A DNA stretch of 11,157 nucleotides from Candidatus Gallibacteroides avistercoris (GCA_018714665.1 DVNA01000125.1:1-11157); one strand, 5' to 3'; positions 1-7,475 are shown, numbered from the stretch's first letter. Notes: generated by a model not told the origin, from the sequence alone. Numbers and translations are program-made.

Positions 1-518
1 CGGGAGATACCCTCAATGTAATAGCTCCGTTGGGAAATACTTTCTCCATTCCGCAACCAACCTCTACAAAGCTTCTTTTAATCGGAGGAGGTGTAGGAAC
101 TGCTCCCATGTTATATTTGGGTAGTTATTTAAAAGAGAAAGGATTTTCACCGATATTTTTATTGGGGGCGCGCTCAGCAAACGATGTATTGCAACTGGAA
201 GACTTTCGGAAATTCGGCGACGTATATATCACCACCGAAGACGGCTCATTAGGAGAAAAAGGGTATGTAACCCAACACTCTTTATTAGAGAACGGAGAAT
301 TCGACCAGATTTATACCTGCGGCCCGAAACCCATGATGATGGGTGTTGCCGCTTATGCCCAAAAACGAAACATCCCTTGTGAGGTATCTTTGGAAAACAC
401 CATGGCTTGCGGTGTAGGAGCCTGTCTGTGTTGTGTGGAAAAAACAACAGAAGGACACGTTTGCGTATGTAAAGAAGGACCTGTATTCAATATAGAAAAA
501 TTGACATGGCAGATTTAA
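1..518 (+). CDS. pyrK: Dihydroorotate dehydrogenase B, electron-transfer subunit (5' partial)
   Basis: PyrK passes electrons from dihydroorotate oxidation in PyrD through [2Fe-2S] and FAD to NAD+. The reading frame is open from base 3, so the gene enters from outside the window. The 171 visible residues cover the end of the FAD-binding domain (GDTLNVIAPLGN), the NAD(P)-binding domain with GGGVGTAP (visible residues 28-35) and CGPKPMM, and the C-terminal iron-sulfur domain. The likely cluster ligands are Cys136, Cys141, Cys144 and Cys156 of the fragment (ACGVGAC.. and VCKEGPVF). Family members are about 255-260 residues, so roughly 85-90 N-terminal residues are missing. Extra cysteines at 143 and 154 sit beside the ligands. 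The stop overlaps pyrD by 13 bp, which implies one transcript and coupled translation. The TTG at 30 is an internal leucine, not a start. Confidence 0.95.
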   Translation, partial: GDTLNVIAPLGNTFSIPQPTSTKLLLIGGGVGTAPMLYLGSYLKEKGFSPIFLLGARSANDVLQLEDFRKFGDVYITTEDGSLGEKGYVTQHSLLENGEFDQIYTCGPKPMMMGVAAYAQKRNIPCEVSLENTMACGVGACLCCVEKTTEGHVCVCKEGPVFNIEKLTWQI

Positions 519-1417
519 AAACCAATATCGGGAATTTAATCTTAAAAAATCCCGTCATGACTGCATCCGGCACATTCGGATACGGTGAAGAATTTGAAGA
601 TTTTATAGACATATCCCTACTGGGTGGAATCATTGTAAAAGGAACAACCTTGAACCATCGGGAAGGGAATCCCTATCCCCGAATGGCCGAGACTCCATCG
701 GGGATGTTAAATGCCGTAGGATTACAAAACAAAGGGGTAGATTATTTTATAGAACATATCTACCCGAGAATATCCAAGATCAACACCCACATAATTGTAA
801 ACGTTTCAGGTGCTTGTGTAGAAGACTACGTGGCAACCGCGCAAAAAATAGCGACCCTGGAACATATCCCGGCAATCGAATTGAACATCTCTTGTCCCAA
901 TGTAAAAGAGGGAGGAATGGCATTCGGTACTTCATGCCAGAGTGCATCCAAAGTAGTCAAAGCTGTACGGGAGGTATATCCTAAAACACTGATCGTAAAA
1001 CTCTCTCCCAACGTTACCGATATTACGGAAATAGCCAAAGCCGTAGAGGACGAAGGAGCCGACAGTGTATCACTTATCAATACGATACTGGGAATGGCTA
1101 TCAACGCCGAAAAGAGAATACCAGTCTTATCAACCGTTACTGGCGGATTGTCCGGCCCTTGCGTAAAGCCGATCGCTTTACGAATGGTATGGCAGGTATA
1201 TCATGCCGTTAAAATTCCGATAATTGGCTTGGGCGGGATTATGAACGCAACAGATGCCATTGAGTTTATGCTGGCCGGAGCCTCTGCCATACAGATAGGT
1301 ACAGCCAATTTCATAGATCCGGCTATAACCGTTAAGGTGGTAAATGGTATAAACGAATATCTGGATCGTCAAGGATGCCGCTCTGTACAAGAGATTATCG
1401 GAGCGTTACGGGTGTAA
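506..1417 (+). CDS. pyrD: Dihydroorotate dehydrogenase, class 1B catalytic subunit
   Basis: This FMN-dependent TIM-barrel enzyme oxidises dihydroorotate to orotate in UMP synthesis. It works as a heterotetramer with the PyrK encoded just upstream, with NAD+ as final acceptor. Its 303 residues match class 1 enzymes. Visible motifs are KNPVMTASGTFGYG (14-27), GGIIVKGTT (40-48), ELNISCPNVKEGG (125-137) with Cys130 as the expected catalytic base of class 1 enzymes, IVKLSPNVTD (163-172), STVTGGLSGP (209-218) and the FMN-phosphate loops IIGLGGI and AIQIGTANF. A serine at the catalytic position would have indicated class 2. The adjacent pyrK makes class 1B secure. The ATG at 506 lies inside the last codons of pyrK. 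The 3' end overlaps the convergent nth by 12 bp, with no terminator between the two genes. Confidence 0.97.
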   Translation: MADLKTNIGNLILKNPVMTASGTFGYGEEFEDFIDISLLGGIIVKGTTLNHREGNPYPRMAETPSGMLNAVGLQNKGVDYFIEHIYPRISKINTHIIVNVSGACVEDYVATAQKIATLEHIPAIELNISCPNVKEGGMAFGTSCQSASKVVKAVREVYPKTLIVKLSPNVTDITEIAKAVEDEGADSVSLINTILGMAINAEKRIPVLSTVTGGLSGPCVKPIALRMVWQVYHAVKIPIIGLGGIMNATDAIEFMLAGASAIQIGTANFIDPAITVKVVNGINEYLDRQGCRSVQEIIGALRV

Positions 1418-2068
1418 TTGTACCTTACCGGACATCTGTTTTTCAAAATATTTACAATACTCTTTCAAGCCACAGTCCAAGCATTGCGGCTTACGGGCGG
1501 TACATACATACCTGCCATGTAAAATAAGCCAATGATGCGCTTTGGGCAACAGGGGGCCTGGAATATGCTTAACCAATGTCCGTTCTGTTTCCAGAGGCGT
1601 TTTTGAGTTCGTTGTCAGGCCAATTCTATTGGAAACCCGAAAGACATGAGTATCCACGGCCATCGCCTCTTTATTAAATACGACAGAAGCGACAACATTG
1701 GCCGTTTTACGCCCTACTCCGGGTAGTTTTTGCAAGTCCTTAACATCGGAAGGGACCTTCCCTCCGAACGTTTCTACCAACATCTTGGCCATACCTACCT
1801 GATAACGGGCTTTACTATTCGGATACGAGATCGTACGGATATACTCAAACACCTCATCTTGTGAAGAGGCTGCTAAAACCTCCGGTGTAGGAAACGCCCG
1901 AAAAAGAGCAGGTGTTACCATATTCACTCGTTTATCTGTACACTGTGCCGATAATATTACAGAGATGAGCAACTGAAACGGCGATTCATAATGAAGTTCT
2001 GTTTCTGCTATCGGCATATTGACCGAGAACCATTCTATTATCCTCCTATAACGTTCTTCCTTTTTCAT
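1406..2068 (-). CDS. nth: Endonuclease III (DNA glycosylase/AP lyase)
   Basis: This base-excision repair enzyme removes oxidised pyrimidines and cleaves abasic sites by beta-elimination. The 220-residue protein has the helix-hairpin-helix LPGVGRKTANVV with catalytic Lys121, and catalytic Asp139 in AVDTHVFRVSNR. It ends with a four-cysteine [4Fe-4S] loop, Cys189-x6-Cys196-x2-Cys199-x5-Cys205. I chose the ATG at 2068 (MKKEERYRR). The frame stays open 17 codons further, to 2119, but that extension runs through the pheS terminator and resembles no Nth N terminus. The length then agrees with the usual 210-220 residues. The gene follows pheS on the same strand, separated by a terminator, so it probably has its own weak promoter or depends on readthrough. 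Its 3' end overlaps pyrD. Confidence 0.96.
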   Translation of the reverse strand: MKKEERYRRIIEWFSVNMPIAETELHYESPFQLLISVILSAQCTDKRVNMVTPALFRAFPTPEVLAASSQDEVFEYIRTISYPNSKARYQVGMAKMLVETFGGKVPSDVKDLQKLPGVGRKTANVVASVVFNKEAMAVDTHVFRVSNRIGLTTNSKTPLETERTLVKHIPGPLLPKAHHWLILHGRYVCTARKPQCLDCGLKEYCKYFEKQMSGKVQLHP

Positions 2069-2099
2069 AACATCCTGTAACTTTCGTATCTTTATCGAT

Positions 2100-2136
2100 A
2101 AAAAAAGACTGTCTAGCACATCGGAGACAGTCTTTT
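2100..2136 (-). terminator. Intrinsic terminator downstream of pheS
   Basis: The 12-bp arms at 2103-2114 (AAAAGACTGTCT) and 2125-2136 (AGACAGTCTTTT) are perfectly complementary around a 10-nt loop. Read on the minus strand, the hairpin is followed by seven T residues (2106 down to 2100). It sits 21 bp past the pheS stop and before the nth start, so it should end most pheS transcripts before nth. Confidence 0.88.
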
Positions 2137-2157
2137 ATATGAAAAATATCTTTTACC

Positions 2158-3177
2158 TTAATGAGCTGCCTCAAATTGTTGCAGGAATCGTTGGTCATTC
2201 TCTGAGAACATCCGTAAATCTTTTACCTGGTATTTCAAATTGGTAACGCGTTCAATTCCCATACCCAAAGCATATCCTGAATAGATTGAACTATCTATAC
2301 CACACGCATCCAGAACATTCGGATCTACCATGCCGCAACCTAAAATTTCCACCCATCCGGTATATTTACAGAAAGGACACCCTTTCCCTCCGCATAAGTT
2401 ACAAGAGATATCCATTTCGGCCGAAGGTTCGGTAAATGGGAAATACGACGGGCGCAAGCGTATCTTGGTATCTGTCCCGAACATCTCCTTGGCAAAAAAG
2501 AGTAACGCCTGTTTTAGATCGGCAAATGAAACATTCTTATCCACATACAAAGCCTCTACTTGATGGAAAAAGCAATGAGCTCTATACGAAATAGCCTCAT
2601 TCCGATACACACGTCCCGGACAGATAATGCGAATAGGCGGCTGAGCATGCTCCATCACGCGGGTTTGCACCGAAGAGGTATGTGTCCTCAACAGCACATC
2701 CGGACTGCGTTGGATAAAAAAAGTATCTTGCATATCCCGAGCCGGATGGTCTTCGGCAAAATTAAGCGCCGAAAAGACGTGCCAATCGTCTTCCACCTCG
2801 GGCCCTTCTGCTATGGAAAATCCCAAACGGCCAAAAATTTCACAAATTTCATTCTTGACAATGGAGATTGGATGACGGGTACCCAACTGAACCGGATACG
2901 GAGTACGTGTCAAATCAACAAAGTCCTTCTCTCCCGCTCCATTTTCAAACAGAGCTTTCAGTTCGTTTATTTTCAATTGGGCTTTCTCTTTCAGCCCATT
3001 CAACAACATACCAACCTCTTTTTTCTGTTCGGCCGGGACATTTCGGAAATCGTTAAAGAGAGACGAGATTTCGCCTTTTTTACTCAGGTATTTAATCCGG
3101 AGAGCTTCTATTTCCTCTTTTTTGCTGGCTTTAAGAGCCTCTATTTCCGCAACAAGATCTTTTATTTTATCTATCAT
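2158..3177 (-). CDS. pheS: Phenylalanine--tRNA ligase alpha subunit
   Basis: PheS is the catalytic class II synthetase subunit. It forms an alpha2/beta2 enzyme with PheT that charges tRNA-Phe; pheT is not in this window. The 339 residues match the family. Residues 1-85 form the charged, helical N-terminal arm (coiled coil). The class II core follows: motif 1 region with GFSIAEGPEVEDDWHVF (119-135), motif 2 region LLRTHTSSVQTR (162-173) and RVYRNEAIS (189-197), the Phe pocket FPFTEPSAEMD (246-256), EILGCGMVDPNVL (277-289) and motif 3 GYALGMGIERV (301-311). Cys259, 262, 267 and 270 form a C-x2-C-x4-C-x2-C knuckle. As I recall, B. subtilis-type PheS also has it and E. coli PheS lacks it. A strong promoter lies just upstream and a terminator just downstream, so this appears to be a single-gene transcript. 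Confidence 0.97.
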   Translation of the reverse strand: MIDKIKDLVAEIEALKASKKEEIEALRIKYLSKKGEISSLFNDFRNVPAEQKKEVGMLLNGLKEKAQLKINELKALFENGAGEKDFVDLTRTPYPVQLGTRHPISIVKNEICEIFGRLGFSIAEGPEVEDDWHVFSALNFAEDHPARDMQDTFFIQRSPDVLLRTHTSSVQTRVMEHAQPPIRIICPGRVYRNEAISYRAHCFFHQVEALYVDKNVSFADLKQALLFFAKEMFGTDTKIRLRPSYFPFTEPSAEMDISCNLCGGKGCPFCKYTGWVEILGCGMVDPNVLDACGIDSSIYSGYALGMGIERVTNLKYQVKDLRMFSENDQRFLQQFEAAH

Positions 3178-3203
3178 GTTTATAGATTTTCAAATTCAAG
3201 TTG

Positions 3204-3234
3204 CAAATTTAGTGATTTATTAATGGGTAACAAA
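3204..3234 (-). promoter_or_regulatory. Bacteroidales-type promoter for pheS
   Basis: On the minus strand the -33 element TTTG (3234-3231) is followed after 19 nt by the -7 element TAAATTTG (3211-3204). This is an exact match to the Bacteroides sigma-ABfr consensus TTTG-N19-21-TAnnTTTG. Transcription should start near 3197, giving a leader of about 20 nt before the ATG at 3177. Confidence 0.75.
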
Positions 3235-3252
3235 CAGGATTCAACCGAAATA

Positions 3253-3283
3253 TTTTACAAATAAGAAAAAAAACGTAAGTTTG
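3253..3283 (+). promoter_or_regulatory. Bacteroidales-type promoter for tilS
   Basis: The -7 element TAAGTTTG (3276-3283) fits TAnnTTTG exactly. The T-rich TTTTA at 3253-3257 lies about 19 nt upstream and could act as a degenerate -33 element. The predicted start near 3290 leaves a leader of about 23 nt to the tilS ATG. This promoter is divergent from the pheS promoter within a 135-bp intergenic region. Confidence 0.6.
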
Positions 3284-3312
3284 TACACACATAGAAACTG
3301 ATCTGGATATTT

Positions 3313-4656
3313 ATGCAACAGACAAATACAATACCGGATATTATCAGCAATTATATAACGAAAAATGAGCTATTATCTCCCCAAGCCACTATTATTGTCG
3401 GTTTTAGTGGTGGAGCTGACTCCGTAATGCTACTTCATTATTTACATACCCACGGATATAACTGTATTGCTGCCCATTGCAACTTCTCTTTACGAGGAGC
3501 CGAGTCCATTCGAGACTATCAATTTGCAAAAGAATTTACCCAAAAGCACAACATCCCCTTTCTATCGATTGTTTTCAATACATTACAGTATGCTTCCGAA
3601 CAGAAGCTTTCCATAGAAATGGCATGTCGTGAATTAAGATACAATTGGTTTGAAAAACTTCGATTACAATACCAGGCTGAAGCCATTGCCGTAGCACACC
3701 ACAAAAACGACTCAATTGAAACTTTTTTCCTGAATCTGATACGAGGTACGGGAATAAACGGATTAACCGGCATCAAAAGCCGAAATGGTTACATAGTCCG
3801 TCCTTTGCTATGTATCGGCAGAAATGAGATACTATATTACATAAAATCGGAAAAACTCTCCTACATTACGGATAGTACCAACGAGGAAACGATCTATACC
3901 CGGAACAAAATTCGATTGGAAATCATACCTTTGCTACAATCCATCAATCCGGCCTATGCCAATTGCATATCCCGAACCATGGAAAATCTTCGACAAACAG
4001 AACTGGTTTATAACGAGGCTATTGCCGAACAAGAAAAGAAACTGGTCAAGGAATCCGATGAAAAACATTACCTGTCTATCCCAGAATTGTTATCGTTATC
4101 CTATCCGGAGACATTCTTATATGAATGGTTGAAAAAGTACGGGTTTTCACCGTTAATCTGCCAGCAAATTTTCATCACCACAAAAAGTGAAATATCCGGC
4201 CAAATTTTTTATTCAGAAAAATACCGGGTTATCAAAGATCGGACTTCCGTTATCCTGTCCCGAAAATCGCACAAAGACATTTCCCTTACCACCATAGAAA
4301 AATACCAAAAGCAGATAACGGCACCTCTTCATCTAACATTCGAGTATATTGAAAACAGCCATTCGTTTCAAATAAACCCGGATAAAAACTGGGCCTATTT
4401 CGACACCCGGGATTTGAACTATCCACTTATTATCCGGCACTGGGAAACAGGAGACAGCTTCACTCCTTTTGGCATGAATGGCAAGAAAAAAATCAGCGAT
4501 TATTTTTCCGATCACAAATACTCGTTAATAGAAAAAGAAAATGCATACCTGCTTTGTTCAGGAGATGACATTATCTGGCTCATAGGCGAACGAAGCAGTA
4601 ACAAATATCGAATTACCAAAGAGACGAAAGAGATATTAATTGTCAAAAAACATTAA
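3313..4656 (+). CDS. tilS: tRNA(Ile)-lysidine synthetase
   Basis: TilS attaches lysine to C34 of the CAU-anticodon isoleucine tRNA, using ATP. This makes lysidine and switches the tRNA from AUG to AUA reading; the enzyme is normally essential. The 447 residues have the N-type ATP-pyrophosphatase domain with P-loop FSGGADS (31-37), followed by HCNFSLRGAES (55-65), CRELRYNWF (105-113), RGTGINGLTG (144-153) and TDSTNEETIYTRNKIR (186-201). The C-terminal TilS domain ends the protein, with RHWETGDSFTPFGMNGKKK (385-403) and a terminal IIWLIGERSSNKYRI. One variation is HHKNDSIET (129-137), where many homologues have Asp-Asp at the Asn132-Asp133 position. The next gene, rho, lies 235 bp downstream with its own promoter element. 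Confidence 0.95.
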   Translation: MQQTNTIPDIISNYITKNELLSPQATIIVGFSGGADSVMLLHYLHTHGYNCIAAHCNFSLRGAESIRDYQFAKEFTQKHNIPFLSIVFNTLQYASEQKLSIEMACRELRYNWFEKLRLQYQAEAIAVAHHKNDSIETFFLNLIRGTGINGLTGIKSRNGYIVRPLLCIGRNEILYYIKSEKLSYITDSTNEETIYTRNKIRLEIIPLLQSINPAYANCISRTMENLRQTELVYNEAIAEQEKKLVKESDEKHYLSIPELLSLSYPETFLYEWLKKYGFSPLICQQIFITTKSEISGQIFYSEKYRVIKDRTSVILSRKSHKDISLTTIEKYQKQITAPLHLTFEYIENSHSFQINPDKNWAYFDTRDLNYPLIIRHWETGDSFTPFGMNGKKKISDYFSDHKYSLIEKENAYLLCSGDDIIWLIGERSSNKYRITKETKEILIVKKH

Positions 4657-4704
4657 AAGGAAACTCTTTTACAACAAATCACACCGTTTTAAGAAAAACA
4701 ATAT

Positions 4705-4712
4705 TATCTTTG
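4705..4712 (+). promoter_or_regulatory. Candidate rho promoter (-7 element)
   Basis: TATCTTTG fits the Bacteroidales -7 consensus TAnnTTTG. No TTTG is found at the expected -33 spacing, only a T-run at 4687-4690. If it is used, transcription starts near 4719 and the rho leader is about 170 nt, long compared with the 14-23 nt predicted for pheS, tilS and the membrane-protein gene. Confidence 0.5.
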
Positions 4713-4777
4713 TTCAAGATTTGTGTAAGCAACCATTGCTGTAAAACAACACATCCAATTTTATAAATCCGATTATT

Positions 4778-4843
4778 TTATGTATTAAAGAGAACACTCT
4801 GAGATAGAGATTATATTGAAGTTGCTCTATTCTTAATACATAA
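4778..4843 (+). promoter_or_regulatory. Stem-loop in the rho leader
   Basis: TTATGTATTAA (4778-4788) and TTAATACATAA (4833-4843) are perfect 11-bp inverted repeats. The stem can continue inward, AGAG (4789-4792) with CTCT (4825-4828) and AAC (4793-4795) with GTT (4821-4823), across small bulges. A smaller hairpin, CTCT (4797-4800) with AGAG (4806-4809), fits in the apical region. No T-tract follows, so it does not look like a terminator of tilS. It ends 48 nt before the rho ATG. The rest of 4657-4891 is AT-rich and shows nothing else I can name. Confidence 0.45.
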
Positions 4844-4891
4844 CCAAATCAAAAAACAAAAAATTTACCATTCACCTTTTTAAGAATATCT

Positions 4892-6844
4892 ATGTATAAT
4901 ATTCTGGAACTGAACGACAAGCTCTTAACAGAGTTAAAAGTAATTGCAAAAGAGATGGGCTTGAAACGTGTCGATGCCCTGAAAAAAGAAGATTTAGTAT
5001 ATAAAATTTTAGATCAACAAGCCATCATGGCCGGCCAAAATATGGGCAGCAACAATGCGGAGCCCAAACCAACAGAAAGAAAAAAACGAGGGCCCAAACC
5101 CAAGAAACAGGTCGCTGCCAACAACGAAAGCACAAAAGAAAGCAAAGATGCTTCTACTGAAATAACTCCTTCTCTATCGGCTGTCGTAACAGATATAGAC
5201 GAGATTATTTTCTTAAAGAATAAAGCTTCTGAACCCAAAGAAGCCGAGACGTCAAGCCCCTCTAAAAAGATTAAACGGATTATCAAAACGATTGTTCCAA
5301 ACAGTGAAACAGCAGAAACGGCCAAGGCTTCCGCAGGGGACAATCAACCCTCTACCCCAAAACAAGGGAATGCCCCTGTTTCGGAAACAGTTTCTCGTCC
5401 CAATCAAAAAGAGACCAATAACAAAGATTCTCGAAACGAAAAAGAGACAGTACAACCTAACAAAAATTCAGGAAATCAGGAATTTCAACAACCAACACAA
5501 CCAAGAGTATCTCATTTACAGAACTTTTTTCCCCGTAGTGAGCGACAACGTTTTGTCCCATCCAACAGAGTAAACCAACAAACACGCACAAGCGCGAATC
5601 AACAGAACAACAACCAGGCAACAAATTCTTCGACAGCAAATCAAGGTCAAGAAAAAAACAATTCAAACGCAGAACAAGCCAAAAACAACAATAACGAAAA
5701 AGCCCAACAAGACAAAGCATACGAATTTGAAGGTATCCTTATGGGATGCGGCGTTTTGGAAATGATCCCGGATGGATACGGTTTTTTACGTTCGTCAGAC
5801 TACAACTACCTGTCATCGCCCGACGATATATATGTATCCCAATCGCAAATCAAGCTATTCGGCCTAAAAACAGGCGACGTCGTAGAAGGACCTATCCGTC
5901 CACCCAAAGAAGGAGAAAAATACTTTCCGTTGGTAAAAGTGGAAAAAATAAACGGACGAAGTCCCGAATATGTCAGAGACCGGGTACCGTTTGACCATTT
6001 AACCCCTCTCTTCCCCGAAGAAAAGTTCAATTTGGCCCCAGGAAAAAATGACAATACATCGGTGCGTGTAGTCGATATGTTCTCTCCCATCGGCAAAGGA
6101 CAACGCGGATTGATCGTGGCTCAACCCAAGACGGGAAAAACCATGCTGTTAAAAGACATTGCCAATGCCATCGCAGCCAACCATCCCGAAGTCTTTATGA
6201 TCATCCTGCTAATAGACGAACGCCCCGAAGAAGTTACCGATATGGCCCGCAGCGTTAATGCGGAAGTAATCTCATCTACGTTCGACGAACCAGCAGAAAG
6301 ACACGTAAAAGTGGCCAGCATTGTCCTCGAAAAAGCTAAACGGATGGTAGAGTGTGGACACGACGTAGTTATCCTGTTAGACTCCATTACCCGTTTAGCC
6401 AGAGCGTACAATACCGTATCACCAGCTTCGGGAAAAGTTCTCTCCGGAGGGGTAGATGCCAACGCCCTGCATAAACCAAAACGATTCTTTGGAGCCGCCC
6501 GAAATATCGAAAACGGAGGTAGCCTGACCATTATTGCCACGGCATTGACCGAAACAGGATCGAAAATGGACGATGTGATTTTCGAAGAATTTAAAGGGAC
6601 AGGTAACATGGAATTGCAGTTGGATCGTAAATTATCGAACAAACGGATATTCCCGGCAGTGGACATCACTGCCTCCTCAACCCGCAGGGATGATCTCCTG
6701 CTGGATAAAGATACGCTAAACCGTATGTGGATTCTGCGTAAATACCTGTCAGACATGAATTCGATAGAAGCGATGGATTTTATCAAAGACCGGATGGAAA
6801 AAACATCATCTAACCAAGAATTGTTGCTGTCAATGAACGATTGA
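4892..6844 (+). CDS. rho: Transcription termination factor Rho with long disordered insert
   Basis: Rho is a hexameric RNA-dependent ATPase that pulls nascent RNA from elongating polymerase. At 650 residues it is much longer than the 419-residue E. coli protein. Residues 1-47 are the helical Rho N-terminal domain. Residues about 48-275 are low complexity and rich in N, Q, K, E, S, T and P, with a basic AT-hook-like patch RKKRGPKPKK (63-72) and an N/Q-dense end (225-275). The cold-shock-like RNA-binding domain follows (277-355, with DGYGFLRSSDYNYLSSPDDIYVS). The ATPase core has Walker A QPKTGKT (411-417, Lys416), Walker B DVVILLDSITRLARAYN (491-507), LSGGVDANAL and KGTGNMELQLDRKLSNKR. All catalytic motifs are intact, so the insert does not mark decay. 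The gene has its own promoter element and folded leader and ends in a strong palindromic terminator. Confidence 0.97.
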   Translation: MYNILELNDKLLTELKVIAKEMGLKRVDALKKEDLVYKILDQQAIMAGQNMGSNNAEPKPTERKKRGPKPKKQVAANNESTKESKDASTEITPSLSAVVTDIDEIIFLKNKASEPKEAETSSPSKKIKRIIKTIVPNSETAETAKASAGDNQPSTPKQGNAPVSETVSRPNQKETNNKDSRNEKETVQPNKNSGNQEFQQPTQPRVSHLQNFFPRSERQRFVPSNRVNQQTRTSANQQNNNQATNSSTANQGQEKNNSNAEQAKNNNNEKAQQDKAYEFEGILMGCGVLEMIPDGYGFLRSSDYNYLSSPDDIYVSQSQIKLFGLKTGDVVEGPIRPPKEGEKYFPLVKVEKINGRSPEYVRDRVPFDHLTPLFPEEKFNLAPGKNDNTSVRVVDMFSPIGKGQRGLIVAQPKTGKTMLLKDIANAIAANHPEVFMIILLIDERPEEVTDMARSVNAEVISSTFDEPAERHVKVASIVLEKAKRMVECGHDVVILLDSITRLARAYNTVSPASGKVLSGGVDANALHKPKRFFGAARNIENGGSLTIIATALTETGSKMDDVIFEEFKGTGNMELQLDRKLSNKRIFPAVDITASSTRRDDLLLDKDTLNRMWILRKYLSDMNSIEAMDFIKDRMEKTSSNQELLLSMND

Positions 6845-6867
6845 TAAGAGAGTATGTTTATTGAATT

Positions 6868-6915
6868 ATAAAGAGCAACGGGCGTATCGAATTCGATACG
6901 CCCGTTGCTCTTTAT
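6868..6915. terminator. 48-bp perfect palindrome, probable bidirectional terminator after rho
   Basis: The 24-bp arms at 6868-6891 and 6892-6915 are exactly self-complementary. A GC-rich middle (CAACGGGCG and CGCCCGTTG) is flanked by A-rich bases on the left (AAAGAG) and T-rich bases on the right (CTCTTTA). The centre is GAATTC. It lies 24 bp after the rho stop. The U-tract is short, so termination probably depends on the very stable stem. A cruciform or protein-binding role cannot be excluded. Confidence 0.75.
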
Positions 6916-6977
6916 GCTAAAAACTTTACTTAACGCCATTTGTTGTACTATATTATTTACCAAATACCCGAACAACG

Positions 6978-7475
6978 ATGGATAACGTTACCATACAGAT
7001 TCAACTGCTTAAAATCAAGGAAAAGAGATTCGACTTGCAAACAGACCATACAACCAGCCAGATATTGCAGACACAAAACCTCCACGTAGGGATGAGTATT
7101 CTCACAACGCCCTATCTAACTGACAACCAAATAAAACTACAAATAACCATCGATTATCACTATACCAACAATGTCCTCGTAACAACTCCTCTCTTTTACA
7201 TCATGGAGATATGGTTTGGTATAAAAGACTTAGCTCATTTTGTAAAAGAAAAAGAGGGAAATATTTTGATTAAACACGAACTTCTTGCCTTGTTGTTAGG
7301 CATTTCCATCGGGACCATCAGAGGCATGATAGCACATCGATGCCAAGATACTGTTTTCGAGGCTTATCCTTTGCCCATCATCAACATCACCCACCTCATG
7401 GCCCATTTACAACAGAGGAAGAACATCCTTGAAGAGATTGATATTGCTCCCATTTTTTTATCCCGAATACATTAA
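6978..7475 (+). CDS. Small SecB-like protein (tentative)
   Basis: The 165-residue protein has no signal peptide or membrane segment and is probably cytoplasmic. Its pattern resembles the SecB fold. It starts with alternating beta-strand segments (VTIQIQLLKIKEKRF 4-18, IKLQITIDYHYTN 52-64). A strand and turn follow (VLVTTPLFYIMEIWFGI 66-82), then a helix (ELLALLLGISIGTIRGMIAHR 101-121), and a terminal LPIINITHLMAHL (132-144) that recalls the LP-x-NP/NF-xx-L motif of SecB. In SecB-like proteins of this phylum the helix commonly carries an IS-xGT-xRG core, seen here at 109-116. SecB holds precursors unfolded for the Sec translocase, and some SecB-like proteins serve toxin-antitoxin modules. No toxin, antitoxin or sec gene is adjacent. 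The fold assignment is by eye only. It follows the rho terminator by 62 bp. Confidence 0.55.
   Translation: MDNVTIQIQLLKIKEKRFDLQTDHTTSQILQTQNLHVGMSILTTPYLTDNQIKLQITIDYHYTNNVLVTTPLFYIMEIWFGIKDLAHFVKEKEGNILIKHELLALLLGISIGTIRGMIAHRCQDTVFEAYPLPIINITHLMAHLQQRKNILEEIDIAPIFLSRIH

Noticed and set aside
30..32. TTG as the pyrK start
   Set aside because: The frame is open upstream and encodes conserved PyrK sequence, so the gene is cut by the window edge.
2069..2119. Longer N terminus for nth
   Set aside because: The 17 extra codons overlap the pheS terminator and do not match the Nth family; MKKEERYRR gives the normal length.
2560..3264. 234-codon open frame on the plus strand opposite pheS
   Set aside because: It lies antisense to unmistakable PheS coding sequence and runs through the pheS promoter; its translation looks unstructured.
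4655..4670. Small hairpin AAAAG/CTTTT at the end of tilS
   Set aside because: A 5-bp AT-rich stem overlapping the stop codon is too weak to call a terminator.
6939..6960. Promoter for the SecB-like gene (TTTG at 6939-6942)
   Set aside because: No TAnnTTTG element stands at workable spacing; the nearest candidate is a poor match only about 8-11 nt away.
6121..6975. 284-codon open frame on the minus strand opposite rho
   Set aside because: It is the mirror of the strongly conserved Rho ATPase core, crosses the palindromic terminator, and its translation shows no recognisable family pattern. It is a shadow frame.
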